Notes under the pieces: model-generated
What the model was told of the DNA's origin: nothing
Seen by the model: only the letters and a program-made list of their open reading frames with translations
Databases searched by the model: none
In this document: piece after piece, positions 6,298 through 10,515 of the stretch
How positions within the stretch are numbered: position 1 is the first letter of the stretch
How the letters are laid out: the number at the start of each line of letters is the position of its first letter
Assembly: GCA_964657795.1 (NCBI GenBank)
Contig: CAZZWS010000148.1
Span: forward strand, 1-10,515
Direction of reading: 5' to 3'
Length of the DNA: 10,515 nucleotides
Origin: CAHJXF01 sp964657795
GTDB taxonomy: Bacteria > Pseudomonadota > Gammaproteobacteria > Burkholderiales > Burkholderiaceae_D
Program-made: the position numbers and the translations under genes

Positions 6298-6331
6298 ACG
6301 GTGGACATTTACAGAGCGCTTTGTCCACCGT
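6298..6331. repeat. Perfect 10-bp inverted repeat upstream of the immunity genes
   Basis: ACGGTGGACA (6298-6307) is mirrored exactly by TGTCCACCGT (6322-6331), with a 14-base spacer. The repeat is in the 162-base gap between the nuclease effector and the first immunity gene, ending 46 bases before ATG 6378. A further TGGACA lies at about 6357-6362. There is no run of T after the second arm, so a factor-independent terminator is unlikely. An operator, an mRNA structure that tunes immunity expression, or the footprint of a lost insertion sequence are all possible. Confidence 0.55.
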
Positions 6332-6377
6332 GCCCGCATTGCGCCGTGCCAAGAAGTTGGACAGCCGAGGACTGCGT

Positions 6378-7370
6378 ATGAACCCATCTGATGTCATCGC
6401 CGAGGAAATCCAGCGGAGCGGGGGACGCTGCGTGCTCGACACTCTGCACTTGCCGTATGCGAACGCCAACGGAGGGCCTGCGGCGAAGTTCGGCCTCGGT
6501 GTCGAATTGTTCTTGCCGCAGCGGGATCGTTCACAATTGCGGCAACAGGCGCTCGAACTCCTCGTGGACTACTGGAAAACGTTTCCCGACAAGGTAGACG
6601 AGATCCTGCAGCGCGACAGCCGGCGGACCAAGCGCTTCAACGGCAGTCCTGCCGCCTTGATCCGGGCGGACATCGACCGTTTCCCCGTCGAAACGGGTTA
6701 TTCGGGCTGCCTCTTCGGCGAGGTCGACATCGGTCTGGCCAAGGACGACATCCCGATCTATCAGGCGCGGCTTCTGATGAGCCGAGAGTCCGACGCTCGC
6801 TTGAGCTTCTTCCAGGCATCGATACCGTCATGCGCTTCGAGTGACGAGCCGCGCTTCACGCTTTGGCTGGCCTCAGTCCTGCGCTGGGCCGAGCTGTCGC
6901 AACCCGCGCACGGCTCTGCGGGGTTCACGTTCATCGTGTCGTCGGGGATGTCACAGAACAGTCGTCTCGCGCTGCAGATGCTGGAGCGCTTTCCAGGCTT
7001 CGACTTCCCGGATCCCATTGCATTCACGAGGGAAGCGCAGGCAGTTCACGACCGGATCAAGTGCGTCAACTGGCTCACCGTGCTGGGCGACGCAATCATC
7101 GATCAACTCGGCGGCGTCGAAACCCTGCGGCGAGCGCTGGAGCCCGCGTGCCGCCTACACGCTTATTCGGGTGGACTACTGATCCAAGCGGGACCCGAGC
7201 CGCGCCTCGGAGACGTACAACGGGGCGACGTTCCCGAGCAATACCGTGTTGCCGCGCGCGTAACGAGGCCGGTCCGTTTCGAGAACTACGGCGATGAGGG
7301 ATTGTTTCGCGTGCCGGCCGGACGCGACGAACGGCAAACCGCGCTCGATTGGATTCGGCGATTCGACTGA
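6378..7370 (+). CDS. DUF3396/TsiV-type immunity protein, copy 1
   Basis: The 330-residue protein resembles the DUF3396 family (Pfam PF11876, described as type VI immunity for VRR-NUC). It has no signal peptide, as expected for a protein guarding against a cytoplasmic nuclease. Conserved-looking blocks include HLPYA near the N-terminus, GPAAKFGLGVELFLP (33-47), QPAHGSAGFTFIVSSGMSQN (175-194), QMLERFPGFDFPDPI (200-214) and DRIKCVNWLTVL (225-236), ending FRVPAGRDERQTALDWIRRFD-like. ATG 6378 is preferred because GAGGA lies seven bases upstream; an in-frame TTG at 6321 falls inside the inverted repeat and is unlikely. It directly follows the nuclease effector gene and precedes its own paralogue by 14 bases. 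I infer that it binds the nuclease domain of the 5178 gene product and blocks its active site. Confidence 0.88.
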   Translation: MNPSDVIAEEIQRSGGRCVLDTLHLPYANANGGPAAKFGLGVELFLPQRDRSQLRQQALELLVDYWKTFPDKVDEILQRDSRRTKRFNGSPAALIRADIDRFPVETGYSGCLFGEVDIGLAKDDIPIYQARLLMSRESDARLSFFQASIPSCASSDEPRFTLWLASVLRWAELSQPAHGSAGFTFIVSSGMSQNSRLALQMLERFPGFDFPDPIAFTREAQAVHDRIKCVNWLTVLGDAIIDQLGGVETLRRALEPACRLHAYSGGLLIQAGPEPRLGDVQRGDVPEQYRVAARVTRPVRFENYGDEGLFRVPAGRDERQTALDWIRRFD

Positions 7371-7384
7371 ACTGGTGCCGGTCC

Positions 7385-8401
7385 ATGATGGAATCGAATA
7401 TCACCGAGCCGGGCGACGTGGCCGACGCCCTCGCTCAGCTCAGCGCGGGATCCGACAAGGTGTGCGTGCTCGACCAGTTGCATCTGCCGTATGCACATCG
7501 CGGTGGCGGGCCGGCGGCGAAGTTTGGCCTTGGCGTCGAGCTCTTCTTGCCGAATCGCGACCGTGCGCAGTTGCGGCGACAAGCGCTCGAGTTGCTTCTC
7601 GACTTCTGGAATACATTTCCGGATAGCATCAATGCCTATCTGCGGCGCGACACGAAGCGTGCCAAGCGCTTCAAGGGTAGTCCTGAACAGATGATTCGCG
7701 ACGACATCGATCGATTTCCGAGCGAAACAGGGCACTCGAGTGCCTTGTACGGATCAGTCGATATCGGTCTGGAGAAAGACGATATCGATCCGTATTCCGC
7801 CGATGTATTGGTTAGTAGAGCAAGCGACACGCGACTCGGTTTCTTCCATGCAACGATGCCGTTATGTTCAGCGGATGGGCTTCTGCGGTTCGACCTGTTG
7901 CCGGCGTCAGTCCTGCGCTGGAGCGCGATCGCGCAGCCTGCACATGGTTCCGCTGGATTCACGTTCATCGTAGCGTCGGGAATGTCGCAGAACAGTCGGC
8001 TCGCCGTGCAGATGCTGGAGCGCTTCCCGGGCTTCGACTTTCCGGATCCGATCTCCTTCACGATGGAGGCGGCGAAAGTTCACGACAGGATCAAGTGTGT
8101 GAACTGGCTTACGGTGCTTTCCGATCCGATCGTCGGGCAATTGGGCGGCCCGGACGCTCTGCGGAGAAGCCTCGAGCCGCACTGCCGGTTGCATGTTTAT
8201 CACGGTGGCGCCGTCATCCAGGCCGGGCCCGCCCCGCGCCTGGGTGACGCGCAACGAGGGGACGTCCCGGCACCGTATCAGGTGGCTGCACGATTGACCA
8301 AGTCGGTCCGCTTCCACGGTTATGAGGAAGGATTGTTCAGGGTGCCGGCCGGACGGGACAAGCTGCAAACAACATGCGACTGGGTCAGTCGGTTCGACTG
8401 A
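7385..8401 (+). CDS. DUF3396/TsiV-type immunity protein, copy 2 (tandem paralogue)
   Basis: The 338-residue product aligns end to end with copy 1, at roughly two-thirds identity by eye. The blocks GPAAKFGLGVELFLP, QPAHGSAGFTFIV, GMSQNSRLA, QMLERFPGFDFPDPI and DRIKCVNWLTVL are shared without change. The most divergent stretch corresponds to copy 1 residues 106-172. ATG 7385 is followed at once by ATG 7388, either of which may be used; only 14 bases separate it from the stop of copy 1 and no strong Shine-Dalgarno is present, so translation is probably coupled. Both copies look intact, with no stop or frameshift. A second copy may protect against a related nuclease from competitors, raise the dose of immunity, or bind a different face of the toxin; the sequence cannot decide. 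The divergence shows that the duplication is not recent. Confidence 0.87.
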   Translation: MMESNITEPGDVADALAQLSAGSDKVCVLDQLHLPYAHRGGGPAAKFGLGVELFLPNRDRAQLRRQALELLLDFWNTFPDSINAYLRRDTKRAKRFKGSPEQMIRDDIDRFPSETGHSSALYGSVDIGLEKDDIDPYSADVLVSRASDTRLGFFHATMPLCSADGLLRFDLLPASVLRWSAIAQPAHGSAGFTFIVASGMSQNSRLAVQMLERFPGFDFPDPISFTMEAAKVHDRIKCVNWLTVLSDPIVGQLGGPDALRRSLEPHCRLHVYHGGAVIQAGPAPRLGDAQRGDVPAPYQVAARLTKSVRFHGYEEGLFRVPAGRDKLQTTCDWVSRFD

Positions 8402-8542
8402 GAGGCGGACGTGCTGATGCACGACAGGTTGACCTACCACCGGATGCATCATCTCTGGACACACCGCCTCTCATGACGATTACAGCGAGTGATTTCAGGG
8501 CTTCCTTGCTTAGTTCGAACGCGAACACGCAAGCGGATTCCC

Positions 8543-9100
8543 ATGTCGACCGCAGAGGTGGCGTCACTCGCATTTCCGAGGTTCGGTGATGGAACCGGGA
8601 AAGCTCCCTTGCCGGAAAGTCTGAAACGAATTTTGCTGCTAGATAGAAACTTCTCGCTCAAGGTCGGTGGCGCGCCACTGATGGCCTCGGTCTTGGAATC
8701 GCTCGCGCGGACCGGAACGATCCCCTCTCAAAATGTGGACGCCATCATGCGCGGATGGTTTGCGACACAGTTCGACAGGATTCCGAAAGACATTTCGTTG
8801 TGGATGGATGCGGGGCAGCCAGCTCTCGTCGAGATCAGCCATTCGGGGGATCAGCGCTTGTTCTTCTACGTATCAAACCTGGACGGGAACGGTGAGTATC
8901 CGCTCGTTCGCCTGACCGATGAGCCCGAGCTGTTCCTGAGCGAAGCGCACCTGCCGCATTACCTCTTCGAGGTGACGGAAAGGAATCACCCACTCGAATC
9001 GCATTGGGCCATGGAGCGGGACGCGATCGCAGGGCGCGATGCCGCGATCCTCGCAAACGAAAAGATGAATCCCGACTCGCGTATATGGTCTGCCTTCTGA
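8543..9100 (+). CDS. SUKH-like (SMI1/KNR4-type) protein, possible additional immunity protein
   Basis: The 185-residue protein has no signal peptide. Features that recall SUKH/SMI1-KNR4 immunity proteins are an early APLPESLKRILLLDRNF (21-37), a central beta section (RLFFYVSNLDGNGEYPLVRL, 105-124) and DEPELFLSEAHLPHYLFE (126-143), followed by an acidic helical C-terminus. The family call rests on pattern and context only, since the superfamily is very divergent. ATG 8543 is preferred to GTG 8489 because the added residues between them are basic and unlike a protein start; the ribosome binding site is weak in either case. The gene lies downstream of two TsiV genes in a T6SS module, which favours an immunity role. 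No matching toxin is adjacent, so it may be an orphan immunity gene kept for protection against other strains. Confidence 0.75.
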   Translation: MSTAEVASLAFPRFGDGTGKAPLPESLKRILLLDRNFSLKVGGAPLMASVLESLARTGTIPSQNVDAIMRGWFATQFDRIPKDISLWMDAGQPALVEISHSGDQRLFFYVSNLDGNGEYPLVRLTDEPELFLSEAHLPHYLFEVTERNHPLESHWAMERDAIAGRDAAILANEKMNPDSRIWSAF

Positions 9101-9200
9101 AGGCCTCATGCGTGAGCTTCGCGTCACGCCGCAACGGGCGACCCGTCGCAACCTGCCGACGGCGGCATCGCCATATGCGAGCATCATCTGCGGCTGATCG

Positions 9201-10515
9201 ATGACCCTGGGTTTCATCGGCACGACTTCCCCAGCGCTCGTCGACCACTACGTCGACCTGCTGGCGCTCGGCTGGAAGCGGCGGCCGCGCCAGCTGTGCC
9301 TGCCGGGAAGCGTCTTCGCAGACCTGGAGTTCTACGACGACGCGCTCGTCGGCGCGGGCGAAGCCCTTTGTGTGCTGCGCTCGCTCGGAAGCGAAGTCGA
9401 CCGTCACGTGAGCGGCATGCTGAGGGAGCCGCTGCGAAGCCATGAAGTCTTCGCATTGGTAGTGCATGCGATCGACGCCGAGAACGAGGGACTGCTGGAC
9501 TCGTGCCGCGATCTGAGCGGCGTGCTGCCCGGTCTTGCAGTGGCATTCGACGCGGCGTTGTCGTGGGCCCGTCCCAGCACATTCTGGCGCCAAGTCATGC
9601 GACGCCTGCCCGTCACCCGGCGCCTGACGCTGGCCGGCCTGCGCTGTCGAGACGACCGCGCTTTCGCCGCGGAGACGATCGATGGCGCATTGACCGATTC
9701 GATCGACGACCAGGAGATCGCGGCGGCGCTGCAGTCGAAGTCGCAATGCGGACTCTTCAGCGGCGGCGATGCGAGTTTGCTAGGCCATAAATCATCCTCG
9801 GTGCGGCTGCGGGCCGCCGAAGCGGCTAGCCTGTTCGAGGCTGGCGCCGATCCAAACCTGCGCGCGCGAGCGGCGCAAGTGCTTCAGGAACTCGTTTCGA
9901 TCGATCGTTCCGACGGAAGTGCCGATGCGTTGCGCAGGTCTGCGCTTCGAGGTCTCTGTCTTCATCATCCCGACGTCGCGCGTGGTGTGGTTTCGATACT
10001 GGCGAAGACGCCGACGCGGCTCGGCTTCGAAGCGCTCGGCTGGGTCGGTAGCGTCCAGGCAGTCCCGTTCCTGATCGGCGCGACCAAGCGACCCGAATGG
10101 GCGCGCCTCGCCGCCTCGGCCGTCATGGCGATCTGCGGCACCGACCCGGACCGGGATGCCTGGAGAGCGCTGCCGAATGCATCGCGTGACAGCATCGACG
10201 ATCGATCGGAAGCGATTCCGGAGCTCGATCTCGATGCGGACCTTCCGTGGCCCGACGCCGGTCGCTTGGCCGCCTGGTGGTCGCGCGATGCAGGTCGCTT
10301 CGATGTTGGCGCGCGCTACGTTGCCGGCCGCCCCCTCGACGAGCCCGGTCTTCTCGACGTACTGTCGCACGGCCCGCTGCCGTGCCGACCTGTCGCTGCG
10401 GAACATCTGCAACGGGTGGCGGGCGGCATGTGGTTTCGTACGGCCGCGCCTGCCAATTCTCAACGCGCATGGCTGCAGGGCAGCGGATCGCAGCCGGTCG
10501 TTCCTCTACAAGCAG
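9201..10515 (+). CDS. HEAT-repeat T6SS-associated protein, TIGR02270-like (partial, runs off the window)
   Basis: The frame stays open from ATG 9201 to the window edge (438 codons), so the gene is cut by the window and not broken. An in-frame TGA at 9195-9197 just before the ATG fixes the start region. The N-terminal part resembles TIGR02270 proteins, which are recurrent in T6SS gene clusters: LEFYDDALVGAGEA, then HEVFALVVHAIDAENEGL. The middle (about 190-320) has helical HEAT-like repeats such as SSSVRLRAAEAASLFEAGAD, RRSALRGLCLHHPDVA and GFEALGWVGSVQAVPFLIGA. The protein has no signal peptide or membrane segment and should act in the cytoplasm, presumably as a scaffold or accessory factor for loading; the exact role in the family is not known to me. 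It follows the SUKH-like gene by 100 bases that hold only a weak ACGGG/CCCGT hairpin (9134-9146). Confidence 0.8.
   Translation, partial: MTLGFIGTTSPALVDHYVDLLALGWKRRPRQLCLPGSVFADLEFYDDALVGAGEALCVLRSLGSEVDRHVSGMLREPLRSHEVFALVVHAIDAENEGLLDSCRDLSGVLPGLAVAFDAALSWARPSTFWRQVMRRLPVTRRLTLAGLRCRDDRAFAAETIDGALTDSIDDQEIAAALQSKSQCGLFSGGDASLLGHKSSSVRLRAAEAASLFEAGADPNLRARAAQVLQELVSIDRSDGSADALRRSALRGLCLHHPDVARGVVSILAKTPTRLGFEALGWVGSVQAVPFLIGATKRPEWARLAASAVMAICGTDPDRDAWRALPNASRDSIDDRSEAIPELDLDADLPWPDAGRLAAWWSRDAGRFDVGARYVAGRPLDEPGLLDVLSHGPLPCRPVAAEHLQRVAGGMWFRTAAPANSQRAWLQGSGSQPVVPLQA

Noticed and set aside
6298..6331. Factor-independent terminator
   Set aside because: The inverted repeat has a 14-base loop and is followed by GCCCGCATT, not a T-tract.
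9134..9146. Terminator or operator at ACGGG-CGA-CCCGT
   Set aside because: Only five pairs, a three-base loop and no T-run; expected by chance in GC-rich DNA.
8835..9746. 303-codon open frame on the minus strand
   Set aside because: It overlaps antisense to the SUKH-like gene and the HEAT-repeat gene, both of which have better composition and context.
9792..10463. 223-codon open frame on the minus strand at the right edge
   Set aside because: The plus strand is an uninterrupted frame from 9201 with recognisable HEAT-like repeats; the reverse frame has no domain pattern.
1..10515. CRISPR array, rRNA or intact insertion sequence
   Set aside because: No regularly spaced direct repeats, no rRNA-like sequence and no transposase reading frame were seen on either strand.

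Overview
The window looks like a chromosome of a beta-proteobacterium, most likely Burkholderiaceae. This is inferred from the high-GC core-like part, the tRNA-His 3' sequence, and a VgrG/PAAR type VI secretion (T6SS) effector island of a kind common in Burkholderia. It holds two regions separated by an attachment site.

Region 1 (about 1-1087) is AT-rich; 60-base lines counted by hand give about 37-45% GC, against about 68% in vgrG. It carries the tail of an unseen gene, a one-pass membrane protein of unknown function (78-509) and a tightly coupled acidic cytosolic protein of unknown function (549-926). It ends in a 3' half of a tRNA-His gene (about 1041-1087) whose 5' half is missing. This is the expected right-hand scar of a genomic island inserted at tRNA-His. 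The intact tRNA, and usually the integrase, should lie to the left of the window.

Region 2 (1088-10515) is GC-rich. After about 600 bases with no convincing gene comes a plus-strand T6SS effector module. In order it encodes: a Sec-exported Cys-rich periplasmic protein (candidate immunity protein), a GH19-type lysozyme/chitinase-fold enzyme without a signal peptide (candidate cell-wall effector), VgrG, a PAAR-like (DUF4150) effector with a C-terminal PD-(D/E)XK nuclease resembling VRR-NUC, two tandem DUF3396/TsiV-type immunity paralogues, a SUKH-like possible immunity protein, and the start of a HEAT-repeat TIGR02270-type protein that runs off the right edge.

The proposed working model is one VgrG spike serving two antibacterial payloads. 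The PAAR-like protein caps the spike and brings a DNase into the target cytoplasm, and the GH19 enzyme attacks peptidoglycan. Self-protection is split by compartment: a periplasmic guard for the hydrolase and cytoplasmic guards for the nuclease. The points most worth following up are the tRNA-His attachment scar, the unknown two-gene cassette at the island edge, the GH19/periplasmic protein pair, the duplicated TsiV genes with divergence concentrated in one segment, and a perfect 10-bp inverted repeat between effector and immunity genes.
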